64,000 bases of DNA from Azospirillum sp. TSH100 (GCF_004923295.1 NZ_CP039636.1:679001-743000); one strand, 5' to 3'; counted from the first letter of the stretch, positions 8,030 through 18,484 are shown. Notes: generated by a model not told the origin, from the sequence alone. Program-made: numbers and translations.

Positions 8030-9787
8030 CTACTGGACCATGTCGAGCGCCGTGCTGAACATCTCCTGCAACGTCTTCATGACCGCGGCTGCGGCCTCGT
8101 AGGCGGATTGCAGGGTGGAGATCGCGGCGGTCTCCTCGTCGACATTCACGCCGCTCTGGGACGAGAAGGTTGATTCGAGGCTGCTGGTGTAGGTGTTCTG
8201 GCTGTCGTAGGCGGTGGATGCCTTGTCGGCGAGCGTCGCGGCACCCTGGATCACCGCGCCGGCATAGCCGGAGAAGGTCGTCTTGCGGGCACTCAAGGAC
8301 CCGGCGGCGTCAAAGCTCTGGCTGTCGGAAAAGGCGGCCGACAGCGCCTTCGCCACCGAGCCCTCGCCGCTGGTCAGCACCGTGTCGCCGGCGGTCAGCC
8401 CGCTGGTGGAGGACAGGGCGCCGGTGGCGAGCAGGCTGCTGTCGTCGGTGATCCGGGTCGCCACCTTTATGTCGGACGCCCCGGTGCCGGTCAGCAGGTC
8501 GTTCATCCCGTAGGCGTCGGAGAAGGAACCCGTGGTTCCGTCATTGGCGTCCCCGCCCAGCGCGATGCCGTTGCTGGCGCTGTTGGCGGAGATCACCAGC
8601 TTGCCATCCGAGGAGATCGAGGCCGTGGCGTTGCTCATCGTGTTGATGGCGTCGACGACGTCCTGAAGGGTCGATTTGGTCGACAGGTCGATGTCGAGCA
8701 CTTCCGCCGCCGTGCCGGAGCTGTCGGTGACGGCGACGCGCAGCGTGCCGCTGGTCACCTTCAGCGCATCGGTCGCCGAGACGGTCTCGGTGCCGGTCAG
8801 GCTTTGCGGGGCCGGGTAGGAGGTACCCTGGTTCTGGATGCTGTTCAGCGTGTCCATCAGGGTGGTCGCCAGTTCGTCGAGGCCGGCCTGCTGCGCCGGC
8901 AGGTCGGTATCGCGCAGCTGCACCAGCGCGCCCAGCGTTCCGCCGAGCGACGAGCCGGTGATGTCGACCCCGTTCAGCATGATGCCGTTGAAGCCGCTGC
9001 TGCCGCTGGCGCTGTAGACCGTGCTGGCGCTGACCGAGGCGGCCGGCGTGTAGGACAGCTCGTGAACCTTGGTATCGACCAGCGCCTTGCCCGATGCGGT
9101 GGAGACGCGCATCAGCCCGCTGTCGTCGACCTGATAGGTGACGTCGATGTTCGTCGCGAGGCTTTTCAGCGCGGTGTTGCGCTGGTCTTCCAGGTCGGTG
9201 ACGTTCTGGCCCAGCGCCTTGCCCTTCACGATCTGGTCGTTCAGGGAGTCGATGGTGTTCAGCGATTCGTTGATGCTGTCGACGGTGGTGGCGATCTCGT
9301 CGTCGGCCTGGGCGCGCAGCGACTGCACGGAGGAGGACGTGGTGCGCAGGGTCTCCGCCAAGTCAGACAGATCCTGCACGGTGGCGGCCTTGGCGCTCTC
9401 GCTTTCGGGAGAGGTGGCGAGCGTGCCGAGCGTGTCGGCCAGCGCGTCGATCATCGACCCGATGTCGGTGCCGCTGGTATCGTCGTCGCTGACGCTGCCG
9501 AAGGCCGACTGCATCTGGTCGAGATAGCTGTTGCGGGTGTCGGCGTAGCCGAGGTCCGACTGGGCCGAGACCAGCGTCTTCAGCAGATAGCGATCCACGT
9601 TGCTGGTGGCGGCGGTGATGTCGACGCTGGCGACATTGACGCCGGTGCTGCGGGTGACGTTGGACGCCGTCTTGCGGGTGTAGCCCTCGGTGTCGGCGTT
9701 CGCGACGTTGGAGGAGGCGACGGCGATCCCGACCTCGGACGTGCGCAGCGCCGACGAGGCGATCGAACTGGCGACGCGAAGCGACAT
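8030..9787 (-). CDS. flgK: Flagellar hook-associated protein FlgK (HAP1)
   Basis: 585 aa. It starts with SIASSALRTSEVGIAVASSNVANADTEGYTRKT, in which the ANADTEGYTR motif is the flagellar rod/hook family signature, and ends with a coiled coil (EETAAISTLQSAYEAAAAVMKTLQEMFSTAL, in segments) typical of FlgK. The middle is Ser/Thr-rich. FlgK forms the first hook-filament junction zone. GGAGGA lies seven bases before ATG 9787. It follows the unknown 182-aa gene by 36 bp and is followed by flgL. Confidence 0.9.
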   Translation of the reverse strand: MSLRVASSIASSALRTSEVGIAVASSNVANADTEGYTRKTASNVTRSTGVNVASVDITAATSNVDRYLLKTLVSAQSDLGYADTRNSYLDQMQSAFGSVSDDDTSGTDIGSMIDALADTLGTLATSPESESAKAATVQDLSDLAETLRTTSSSVQSLRAQADDEIATTVDSINESLNTIDSLNDQIVKGKALGQNVTDLEDQRNTALKSLATNIDVTYQVDDSGLMRVSTASGKALVDTKVHELSYTPAASVSASTVYSASGSSGFNGIMLNGVDITGSSLGGTLGALVQLRDTDLPAQQAGLDELATTLMDTLNSIQNQGTSYPAPQSLTGTETVSATDALKVTSGTLRVAVTDSSGTAAEVLDIDLSTKSTLQDVVDAINTMSNATASISSDGKLVISANSASNGIALGGDANDGTTGSFSDAYGMNDLLTGTGASDIKVATRITDDSSLLATGALSSTSGLTAGDTVLTSGEGSVAKALSAAFSDSQSFDAAGSLSARKTTFSGYAGAVIQGAATLADKASTAYDSQNTYTSSLESTFSSQSGVNVDEETAAISTLQSAYEAAAAVMKTLQEMFSTALDMVQ

Positions 9788-9823
9788 GGCAGTTTCCTCC
9801 CTCTGCTGCCGGCAGTCAGGCTG

Positions 9824-10372
9824 TCAGACCGTCAAGCCGACGGCATGGCCGGTGGTTCGCATCGCCACCCGCGCGCCATAGCGGGCGCCCGGGCCATAGG
9901 CCACGCCATAGACGCCGGCCGGGGCGGTCGACGCGGCGCGCAGCGCGGCGCCGATGGCGTTCTGGCGGGCCCGATGGACCCTGATCTGCGTCTCGATCTC
10001 CCGCATGCGGGCGGCCAGCGTCGGCAGCACCTGATCGGCGGCGGCCTTGGCGGCGCCGCGCACGGCGGGGGCGACGCGCTTGCTGCGTGTCTGCGCCAGC
10101 GCATCGGCCAGCCGGTCCTTCCAGGTCCGCAGCAAAGTCTGCATGTCGCCCGCCGCCAGCAGCGCGTCACGCGGCCGCCCCTCGCGCACCGCGGCCTCGG
10201 CGCGGGCGGCGGCGCGGTCCAGCTCGGCGACGAAGGTCTCCAGCACGTCCACCGCATCGACGCGGAGGAAGATGCTGGCGGAGGCCGGCTGTGCCATCTG
10301 GGTGGCGGGCTCCGCCTTGGTCAGGACGGGCTTCGGCGGGGCCGGCTTGAGCAGGGTTTGCTTGAGCGCCAT
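9824..10372 (-). CDS. Unknown protein of the flagellar cluster, 182 aa
   Basis: I do not recognise a family. The protein has a short Pro/Lys/Ala-rich N-terminus, then a helical, alanine- and arginine-rich body (about residues 45-160), and a glycine-rich end. The frame stays open to 10528, but ATG 10372 has GGAG eight bases upstream and lies just after the shared flagellar motif (10402-10438). It is the first gene of the unit 182-aa gene, flgK, flgL. Position suggests a function in hook or junction assembly, perhaps as a chaperone or export helper for FlgK/FlgL. No direct evidence supports this. Confidence 0.65.
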   Translation of the reverse strand: MALKQTLLKPAPPKPVLTKAEPATQMAQPASASIFLRVDAVDVLETFVAELDRAAARAEAAVREGRPRDALLAAGDMQTLLRTWKDRLADALAQTRSKRVAPAVRGAAKAAADQVLPTLAARMREIETQIRVHRARQNAIGAALRAASTAPAGVYGVAYGPGARYGARVAMRTTGHAVGLTV

Positions 10373-10401
10373 GGATTTGGCTCCGGGGGTTGGATGTCTG
10401 G

Positions 10402-10438
10402 TTCCACGGCGGTTCGCGGGAAAGCTGGCGGTTTTTTT
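10402..10438 (-). promoter_or_regulatory. Shared flagellar upstream motif, copy 2 (before 182-aa gene, flgK and flgL)
   Basis: On the plus strand TTCCACGG at 10402-10409, an 8-base gap, then GGGAAAGCTGGCGG and eight T. CACGG and GAAAGCTGGC occupy exactly the positions they have in copies 1 and 3. On the minus strand it ends about 30 bases before ATG 10372. It is the weakest of the three copies. Confidence 0.5.
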
Positions 10439-10481
10439 TGCGGTGGCGCCGGCTTTGTTTGCCGCCGTCCCATCCGGCAGA

Positions 10482-10751
10482 TCACCGCCGCGTCGCCATC
10501 GCCCGGCCATAGGCGCTGACCGCGACATTGGCGGCGCGTCCGCGGTGGATCCTCACCCCCAGCGCGCGCTTCTCCATGTCCAGCCCGTCGATCAGCGAGA
10601 TCAACTCGTCGGCCATCGCCAGCCGTTCCGTCCGGCTCGCGGTCCTCGCCAGCAGGACCCGTGCCTGCACCATAAGCCGCCGGTGTTCCAGCAGCAGGGC
10701 TTCGGCGCGGGCGAACCCCTCGTTTGGCTCGGCGGTCATCGCGGTGGTCAT
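10482..10751 (-). CDS. Small unknown flagellar-cluster protein, 89 aa
   Basis: A helical, charged 89-aa protein (heptad-like ARAEALLLEHRRLMVQARVLLA, in segments). The start lies four bases after the flgE stop, with GGTGA inside the flgE end region, so it is co-translated with flgE. Size, helical content and position would suit an export chaperone of the FlgN kind, but I see no diagnostic motif and leave it unnamed. Confidence 0.65.
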   Translation of the reverse strand: MTTAMTAEPNEGFARAEALLLEHRRLMVQARVLLARTASRTERLAMADELISLIDGLDMEKRALGVRIHRGRAANVAVSAYGRAMATRR

Positions 10752-10755
10752 TGGG

Positions 10756-12066
10756 TCACCGCTTCATCGAGATCAGCGTATCGATCATGTCCTGCGCCGT
10801 CGTCATCACCTTGGATGCGGCGGAATAGGCCTGCTGGGCGACGATCATGCGGCTGAACTCGTCGGTCAGCTCCACGGTCGAGCTTTCCAGCGAGCTTGCC
10901 TCGATCTCGCCGGCCTTGCCGTCGCCGGCCGTGCGCAGCTGGTAGCTGCCGGACTCGTAAGTCTGGGTGAAGGTGGTGCCACTCTCGCTTTCCAGCCCGT
11001 CGGCATTGGCGAAGGTCGCGATCGGGATCTGGTAGATCGCCCGCGTCTCGCCATTGTCGAACTTGGCGCGCACGACGCCATTGCTGTCGATGGTGGTGCC
11101 GGTCAGGGTGCCGGGCTCATAGCCGTTGCCGGTCGCCGTCCAGTCGCCGATGGCGGCGGTGCTTTCGCCGGACGCGTATTGCGTCAGCCCGGTGGTGCTG
11201 TTGGCGCTGCCGAGATTCAGCGAGATCGTGCTGTCGGAGGCGCCGGTGGTCCAGCCGGCGACCGAGATGCTGATGGCGGACGGATCAACGCTGGTGGTGG
11301 TGCCGCTGCTGTCGGTCTGGGTGGCGCTGGCCAGCGATCCGTCGCTGTTGAAGGTGATCGAGATCGGGAAGCCGGAGATCGTGCCGGTGGTCGTCGTGCT
11401 GTCGGCCGAACTGGTCGGGTTCGAGGCGTTGAGCGACCAGGTGTTGTCGGCGGTCTTCTCCCACGTCATCGTCACCGAATGGCTGTTGCCCAGGGCGTCG
11501 AACAGCTCGATGTCGGTGGTGAAGCTGTCGCCCGTCGCGGCGTCGGAGGGCAGGTTCGCCTCGATGTCCTCGGTCGACGTCGCCTTCGGCGTGCCCTTGA
11601 TGCTGGTCAGATTGATCGCCTCCAGACTGTCGGTGGAGGTCTTGTTGCTGGCCGTGATGTTTCCGTCGCTGCCCACCGCCCAGCCATAGAGGTAATAGCC
11701 CTCGGAGTTGGTCAGGTAGCCGTTGGAGTCGGCGGAGAAGGAGCCGTTGCGGGTGAAGTAGGTGCCGCCGTCCGCCGTCTTGTTCGACACCACGAAGAAT
11801 CCTTCGCCGTTCACCGCCATGTTGGTGGTGGTCGTGGAGGACTGGATCTCGCCCTGGGCGCTGACGTTGCGGGTGTTCGACGCGATGACGCCGCCCACCT
11901 GCTCGTCCACCGTGGTGGTCTTGTTGATGTAGGAGGTGAAGTCGGTCTGCGTGCCCTTGAAGCCGGTGGTACTGGAATTCGCGATGTTGCTGGAGATGCT
12001 GGCGAGCGCCTTGCTCTGGGCGGTCAGCCCGGACGTGGCGCTGTACATTGCGCTGGTGAGGCTCAT
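10756..12066 (-). CDS. flgE: Flagellar hook protein FlgE
   Basis: 436 aa from ATG 12066; the open frame upstream of it overlaps flgD and is not coding. The N-terminus (LTSAMYSATSGLTAQSKALASISSNIANSSTTGFK, in segments) is the rod/hook signature. Further features are MAVNGEGFFVV, a Ser/Thr-rich middle, and the C-terminus (SSTVELTDEFSRMIVAQQAYSAASKVMTTAQDMIDTLI, in segments), the Flg_bbr_C helix. It polymerises into the hook outside the cell. It follows flgD by 35 bp. AGGTG lies six bases before the start. Confidence 0.92.
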   Translation of the reverse strand: MSLTSAMYSATSGLTAQSKALASISSNIANSSTTGFKGTQTDFTSYINKTTTVDEQVGGVIASNTRNVSAQGEIQSSTTTTNMAVNGEGFFVVSNKTADGGTYFTRNGSFSADSNGYLTNSEGYYLYGWAVGSDGNITASNKTSTDSLEAINLTSIKGTPKATSTEDIEANLPSDAATGDSFTTDIELFDALGNSHSVTMTWEKTADNTWSLNASNPTSSADSTTTTGTISGFPISITFNSDGSLASATQTDSSGTTTSVDPSAISISVAGWTTGASDSTISLNLGSANSTTGLTQYASGESTAAIGDWTATGNGYEPGTLTGTTIDSNGVVRAKFDNGETRAIYQIPIATFANADGLESESGTTFTQTYESGSYQLRTAGDGKAGEIEASSLESSTVELTDEFSRMIVAQQAYSAASKVMTTAQDMIDTLISMKR

Positions 12067-12101
12067 GGCGGCACCTGTCTTTGAAGAATCCGGGGAGGGG
12101 G

Positions 12102-12803
12102 TCAGGACACCGACAGCACGTCGCTCGCCGACAGGCTGACACCGCCGACATTCAGCACCGATGTGCCGCTGGAACTGTCGACCGCGGTCACGGTGCCCTT
12201 GAAGCGGGTGGTGGTGTCGATGGCGTTGCCGCTGGAGTCGAGCGCGGTCACCGTCAGGGTGTAGGTGCCGCTGCTGTAGCTCTTGCCGTCGGTGCCGACG
12301 CCGTCCCAGGTCACCTCGTGCGTGCCGGCGGCGGTGGAGGAACTGACGTCGCTGTAGACGGTATTCCCGCTGGAATCGGTGATGGTCAGCTTGACCGAGG
12401 ACGCCGCGGAATCGAGGTCGTACTCCCAGGTCGCCTCGCCGTCCTGCAACGGCGTGGTGGAGCCTTCGGCTTCGACCGTCTTGCCGTAGTAACTGACGGC
12501 GCTGCTGGTGGTGCCGAGCGAAGATGTGACCGTACTGGCGAGGTCCGTCACCGAGCTGTTCAGCGTGTCGAGCTTGTCGTTGGTCGCCATTTGCTGTTCC
12601 AGCGCCGACATCTGGACGAGCTGGGTGGTGAAGCTGGTGGTGTCCACCGGATTGGTCGGATCCTGGTTCTCCAACTGCTTCGTCAGCAAGGTCAGGAAGG
12701 TTTGGTAGGTATCGCTCGTAGACGTGGTCGACGACGTGCTCGACGAAGATGTGGATTTCGTCGAGGTCGTTGACGCCGTGGACGTGACAGAATCGACCAG
12801 CAT
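12102..12803 (-). CDS. flgD: Flagellar hook assembly (capping) protein FlgD
   Basis: 233 aa from ATG 12803, with GGAG six bases upstream; GTG 12815 is a poorer start. The conserved N-terminal block reads YQTFLTLLTKQLENQDPTNPVDTTSFTTQLVQMSALEQ (in segments), the FlgD signature for a protein that caps the growing hook. A Ser/Thr tract precedes it. The second half is a Tudor-like/FnIII-like domain (VTWDGVGTDGKSYSSGTYTLTV, in segments). It is the first gene of the unit flgD, flgE, 89-aa gene. Confidence 0.92.
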   Translation of the reverse strand: MLVDSVTSTASTTSTKSTSSSSTSSTTSTSDTYQTFLTLLTKQLENQDPTNPVDTTSFTTQLVQMSALEQQMATNDKLDTLNSSVTDLASTVTSSLGTTSSAVSYYGKTVEAEGSTTPLQDGEATWEYDLDSAASSVKLTITDSSGNTVYSDVSSSTAAGTHEVTWDGVGTDGKSYSSGTYTLTVTALDSSGNAIDTTTRFKGTVTAVDSSSGTSVLNVGGVSLSASDVLSVS

Positions 12804-12922
12804 CGCCTTCTCCACCCAATCGCGGCCCGTTCGCGGAATCCGGCTGGGATTTCGCGGCGGCTCAGGCCGATGGCTTTTCGGGAGGAGCGGCGGGCTGGCG
12901 CCGCCCCGTTCGTTCTGTGGTT

Positions 12923-12960
12923 ACTCACGGAACGGCCGGCGAAAGCTGGCGCAGATTTTT
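12923..12960 (-). promoter_or_regulatory. Shared flagellar upstream motif, copy 3 (before flgD)
   Basis: On the plus strand ACTCACGG at 12923-12930, an 8-base gap, then GCGAAAGCTGGCGCAG at 12939-12954 and a T-rich stretch. The conserved blocks are identical to the flagellin copy, and the distance to the flgD ATG is about 120 bases. A second AT-rich inverted stretch (ATTTTTCGGAAAAAT) follows directly. Confidence 0.6.
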
Positions 12961-12981
12961 CGGAAAAATTCGGATGGACAT

Positions 12982-13015
12982 AAAAAGCCCCGGCTGGACG
13001 GGGTCCGGCCGGGGC
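12982..13015 (-). terminator. Rho-independent terminator after the 167-aa gene
   Basis: Perfect 8-bp stem GCCCCGGC (12987-12994) with GCCGGGGC (13008-13015), and a 13-nt loop. On the minus strand the hairpin is followed by TTTTTA. It lies 57 bases after the stop of the minus-strand gene 13072-13575 and separates it from flgD. Confidence 0.75.
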
Positions 13016-13071
13016 GAATAGGCAGTTGAGACGACGACGACTGCGGAAAGAAAGCGATTACGGCACGGCGA

Positions 13072-13575
13072 TCATGAGGCGTGGCGCAGGTCGGCGGAAC
13101 CGGGGGAGGTCGGCCGCCTCTGCGCCGGGCTCGTGGGGAAGATGACAACCGACGGGCGGCGGTCGGACACCAGAATGGCGCCCGCGGGCTCCCGTCCGTT
13201 CAGCAGCCATTGGTAGGCGGCGGCGATCGCGACCCGGTCGCGTCCGTCTGCGGACAGGACACGCAGGCCGGACGCCGTTTCCCCGTTGGCATCGTCGCGA
13301 CGAACCGCATCGCACAACGCATGACCGAGCCGGAGGTCCGACACCAGAACGGCACTGAAGCCGGCCTTGGCGACGACCGATGCCAGGGCTCCCAGATGGG
13401 ACGGCGGCAGGGGGGAATTGCCGACCTCCCGCAGATCCAGGAACAGGCCGCTGCCGGCACCGGACAGCGCGTTGCGCAACGTCCCGAGCCAAGCGGAAGG
13501 AGGAGTGTCACGAAGGCCGCTGCAGGCGACGGCGTGGAGACCCCAGTCGGTGGCTGCGACGGCGATGTCCTTCAT
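13072..13575 (-). CDS. Unknown protein, 167 aa
   Basis: No family recognised with confidence. ATG 13575 has AGGGGAAG about five bases upstream; the frame upstream to 13701 looks non-coding. The middle (GLFLDLREVGNSPLPPSHLGALASVV, in segments, and FSAVLVSDLRLGHALCDAV) alternates strands and helices in a way that recalls STAS-like or Rossmann-like folds. There is no signal peptide. The C-terminus is Pro/Ser/Arg-rich and probably disordered. The gene stands alone between a terminator and the hydroxyacyl-CoA dehydrogenase gene. Confidence 0.55.
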   Translation of the reverse strand: MKDIAVAATDWGLHAVACSGLRDTPPSAWLGTLRNALSGAGSGLFLDLREVGNSPLPPSHLGALASVVAKAGFSAVLVSDLRLGHALCDAVRRDDANGETASGLRVLSADGRDRVAIAAAYQWLLNGREPAGAILVSDRRPSVVIFPTSPAQRRPTSPGSADLRHAS

Positions 13576-13709
13576 GCTCTTCCCCTTCGGTGAAGCCCGG
13601 GTTCCTCGTGCAGGTCGGCTCCGTCGATCCCGCCGACCGGGAAGCGGGCGGAGGATGAAGGAGCATCCCTGTCCACAGAGTATAGGGAAGATTCCTAACA
13701 ATCAGTAAC

Positions 13710-13723
13710 GGAAACTAGTTTCC
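13710..13723. promoter_or_regulatory. Perfect 14-bp palindrome between the dehydrogenase and the 167-aa gene
   Basis: GGAAACTAGTTTCC is a perfect inverted repeat lying 24 bases after the dehydrogenase stop and about 135 bases before the 167-aa start. A related sequence with the same ends (GGAA...TTCCATT) lies on the other side of the dehydrogenase gene at 15970-15985. It is probably an operator; the regulator is unknown. Confidence 0.4.
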
Positions 13724-13746
13724 ATTCTGTAATCCGCATTCCGGAT

Positions 13747-15870
<2,124 letters not shown>

Positions 15871-15969
15871 CGGCACTCTCCGGAAAGCCAAGAATCCGGG
15901 CTCATCCGATTGCAGACGGTGGCCCATGGACCGTCAGTCTAGCAGACCATCCCAACGAATCAAGTTTTC

Positions 15970-15993
15970 GGAATATAGTTCCATTAAGCGGAA
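15970..15993. promoter_or_regulatory. IclR-like operator candidate between dehydrogenase and SDR genes
   Basis: Overlapping inverted repeats lie in the divergent promoter region, about 90-100 bases from both starts: GGAATATAGTTCC (15970-15982) and TTCCATTAAGCGGAA (15979-15993). TTCC-N7-GGAA is the geometry I associate with IclR-family sites. No iclR-type gene is in the window, so the regulator is unassigned. Confidence 0.35.
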
Positions 15994-16080
15994 TTAAAGA
16001 CGATTTGCCCGATTCAGGGAACTGATCGGTGCAGGCGAAGGTTGGCACTCGCGTCGAAGGTCAGTGGTCGGAGCTCAGTT

Positions 16081-16866
16081 ATGGATTTGACGGGGAAGGT
16101 GGCGCTGGTCACCGGTGCGGGATCTGGGATCGGCAAGGCGTCGGCGGTGCGCTTCGCCCAGGCCGGCGCAAGTGTCGGCGTGCTCAGCCACACCGCCGAC
16201 GAGATTGCCAAGACCGCCGACGAGATCAAGGCCGCCGGCGGGAAGGCGCTGGCGCTGACCGCGGATGTTGGCGACGAAGCGGCGATGCATCACGCTGTGG
16301 GGCGATTGGTGGGAGAGTTCGGGCGACTCGACATCGTCTTCGCCAATGCGGGCATCAACGGCGTCTGGGCGCCGATCGACGATCTGACGCCGGATGAGTG
16401 GGACCGTACCATCAACACCAACCTGCGCGGCACCTATCTGACGCTGCACCACGCGGTTCCGCACCTGAAGAAGGCGGGCGGCGGCTCGGTGATCGTTACG
16501 GCCTCGATCAACGGCACCCGGGTGTTCAGCAACACCGGCGCCACCGCCTATTCCTGCACCAAGGCGGCCCAGCTCGCGATGGTCAAGATGCTGGCGCTGG
16601 AACTGGCGCCCAGCCGTATCCGCGTCAACGCCATCTGCCCCGGCATCATCGAGACGGATATTCCGGACAACACCAGGATGCGGAATATTGAATCGGTGAA
16701 GGTCCCGATCGAGTATCCGCAGGGTAAGGTGCCCCTGACCGGCGGCAAGTCCGGCGACAGCTTCGACGTGGCGGAGCTTGCGCTGTTCCTGGCGTCGGAC
16801 CGGGCCAAACACATAACCGGCACGCCGGTCTGGATCGACGGGGCGGAATCCCTGATGGTCGGCTGA
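16081..16866 (+). CDS. Short-chain dehydrogenase/reductase (SDR)
   Basis: 261 aa from ATG 16081, with GGAG eight bases upstream; an upstream ATG at 16042 has none. It is a classical SDR: cofactor motif TGAGSGIG near residue 15, NAG at the NAGING motif, and the catalytic triad S (VTASING), Y and K in YSCTKAAQ. PGIIETD marks the C-terminal substrate loop. It oxidises or reduces an alcohol/ketone with NAD(P)(H); the substrate cannot be read from sequence. It is divergent from the beta-oxidation fusion gene, and both may share the operator region between them. Confidence 0.88.
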   Translation: MDLTGKVALVTGAGSGIGKASAVRFAQAGASVGVLSHTADEIAKTADEIKAAGGKALALTADVGDEAAMHHAVGRLVGEFGRLDIVFANAGINGVWAPIDDLTPDEWDRTINTNLRGTYLTLHHAVPHLKKAGGGSVIVTASINGTRVFSNTGATAYSCTKAAQLAMVKMLALELAPSRIRVNAICPGIIETDIPDNTRMRNIESVKVPIEYPQGKVPLTGGKSGDSFDVAELALFLASDRAKHITGTPVWIDGAESLMVG

Positions 16867-16898
16867 CGTCTCTGCAATCACCGAAGGCGAAAGACATC

Positions 16899-17180
16899 AT
16901 GAGCTTGCACGACAAGGTGCGGAACAACGAGGAACTTGGCCGGTACGAACTGACCGTTGCCGGCTCGACCGCGCTGGTGACCTACGATATGCGGGACGGC
17001 AAGATCGCCCTCACCCACACCGAGGTGCCGGGCGCCCTGACCGGTCAGGGAGTGGCGTCGGAACTGGCGAAGGGAACCCTGGACGACATCCGGGCCAGGG
17101 AACTCAAGGTGTTGCCGCTGTGCAGCTTCATCGAGTCCTACATCAAGCGCCACCCTGAGTATCAGGATCTCGTCGGCTAA
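16899..17180 (+). CDS. Small GNAT-like N-acetyltransferase (YjdJ family)
   Basis: 93 aa, matching the short COG2388 type of GNAT protein: IALTHTEVPGALTGQGVASELAKGTLDDIRARELKVLPLCSF (in segments) contains the acetyl-CoA loop GQGVAS, followed by YIKRHPEYQDLV. Such proteins are half the length of a normal GNAT domain and have no known substrate. It starts 32 bp after the SDR gene on the same strand, and its last four bases overlap the end of the ChrR gene on the other strand. Confidence 0.85.
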   Translation: MSLHDKVRNNEELGRYELTVAGSTALVTYDMRDGKIALTHTEVPGALTGQGVASELAKGTLDDIRARELKVLPLCSFIESYIKRHPEYQDLVG

Positions 17181-17848
17181 AGTGGTTCGCCGTCCTCGCC
17201 GAGGAAGATCAGGTCACCGTCCAGCAGGAAGAGGCAGATGCAATCTTCCTCGCTTGCGCCGAAAGCATGGTGGTCGGTGCCGGCGACATACTGGGCCACG
17301 TCGCCCACCGCGTAGCGGCCATATTCGTCATGGAAGGCGCCCTGGAGAACCAGCAGCAATTCGTCGGCGGTGTGGCGGTGTGCCGGGACCGGGGCGCCCG
17401 AGGCCATGCGCAGCAGGCGGATCGTCGTACCGGACAGGGTGCGCTCCCACCCCGACAGCCAGACGCCTTTTGCAATCTCCCGCCAGTTCCCGTCATCGGT
17501 CGGGGTGTCGATCGCCTCCGGCAGCCAGCCGCGCAGAGGTTCCGGCACCAGCCGTCCGCAGATCGATCCGGCATTGGGCTGCTTGAGGACGTCGCTTCCC
17601 GCCGGCGGGGGACCGGCGGCCAGCAGGCTGTCCATGCCGTCAAGCAGAGCCTCCAACGCTCCATGGTCGGCGCAGGGCAGGTCCCCGAACCACTCCCCGC
17701 ATAGCGCCTCATAGGAGGCGACGCGCTGGCGGCAATCCGGACAATAGGCGAGGTGGGTCGCCACCAGCAGAGACTTGCCTGCCCGCTCCTGCCCGCTGGC
17801 ATAGCCGATCAGAAGCTGGTCGTCCGGATGGTGGAGCGGCAACGTCAC
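17177..17848 (-). CDS. chrR: ChrR-type anti-sigma factor with cupin domain
   Basis: 223 aa. The N-terminal part holds the zinc anti-sigma motif H-x3-C-x2-C in HLAYCPDC (near residue 32). The C-terminal part is a cupin (PAHRHTADELLLVLQGAFHDE, in segments, then H in TDHHAF). This is the two-domain layout of ChrR, which holds its sigma factor inactive until singlet oxygen or a similar oxidant acts on it. It overlaps the upstream sigma gene by four bases (ATGA), the usual coupled arrangement. Confidence 0.9.
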   Translation of the reverse strand: MTLPLHHPDDQLLIGYASGQERAGKSLLVATHLAYCPDCRQRVASYEALCGEWFGDLPCADHGALEALLDGMDSLLAAGPPPAGSDVLKQPNAGSICGRLVPEPLRGWLPEAIDTPTDDGNWREIAKGVWLSGWERTLSGTTIRLLRMASGAPVPAHRHTADELLLVLQGAFHDEYGRYAVGDVAQYVAGTDHHAFGASEEDCICLFLLDGDLIFLGEDGEPL

Positions 17849-18453
17849 GCCTTGTCCCTCATGCTGCTTTTCAAATGCTGAAGCGCCAGCCGCAGCCGGG
17901 TCTTCACCGTTCCCAAAGGCACCGCAGTGTCCTGGGCAATCTCCTCGTGGGTCTGTTCCAGGAAATACGAACGACGCAGCACTTCGGATTGGTTTGCCGC
18001 GAGGCTGCCGATCGCATCCTGAAGCTGGCGGCTGCTTTGGACCAGTTGGGCCGACTCCTCCGGAGTGGCGCGGGAGGCCGGGATCATCGCCGGATCGTCA
18101 GGATCGGGGGCCGGGCGCGTTTCCTTGCGCAGCCGGTCGATGCGCCGGTTGCGGGCGATGGTGAACACCCAGGTGCCGACGGCGGACTGGGCCGGATCGA
18201 AGCTGCCGGCCTTCAGCCAGACCGTCAGCATCACGTCCTGGACCAGTTCCTCAGCCGTGCTACGGTCGGCGCCGAGCTTCTGGCAATATTGCAGGATTTT
18301 CGGAGCGAAATGGCGGAACAGCGCGGCGAATGCCGTGCGGTCGCGATGCTGCGCCACGGCATCGACCAAGGCCCCGAGCCGGCCGGCGTCCGGGCTCTCT
18401 GGTCGGTCCTGGTCCGACGGCCCCGGAACCAGGGGCTCGCGCGAAAACGGCAT
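17845..18453 (-). CDS. rpoE: ECF sigma factor of the RpoE/ChrR type
   Basis: 202 aa from ATG 18453; ATG 18471 is also possible. The much longer open frame upstream is antisense to the MFS gene region and not coding. Region 2: FAALFRHFAPKILQYCQKLG, AEELVQDVMLTVWLKA, GTWVFTIARNRRIDRLRK. Region 4: SEVLRRSYFLEQTHEEIAQDTAVPLGTVKTRLR (in segments). Pairing with ChrR places it in the ECF11-like group that directs photo-oxidative stress responses. A candidate autoregulated promoter lies at 18485-18512. Confidence 0.88.
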   Translation of the reverse strand: MPFSREPLVPGPSDQDRPESPDAGRLGALVDAVAQHRDRTAFAALFRHFAPKILQYCQKLGADRSTAEELVQDVMLTVWLKAGSFDPAQSAVGTWVFTIARNRRIDRLRKETRPAPDPDDPAMIPASRATPEESAQLVQSSRQLQDAIGSLAANQSEVLRRSYFLEQTHEEIAQDTAVPLGTVKTRLRLALQHLKSSMRDKA

Positions 18454-18484
18454 GCAACCACCAATCAGCATTCCACCGTGCGGC

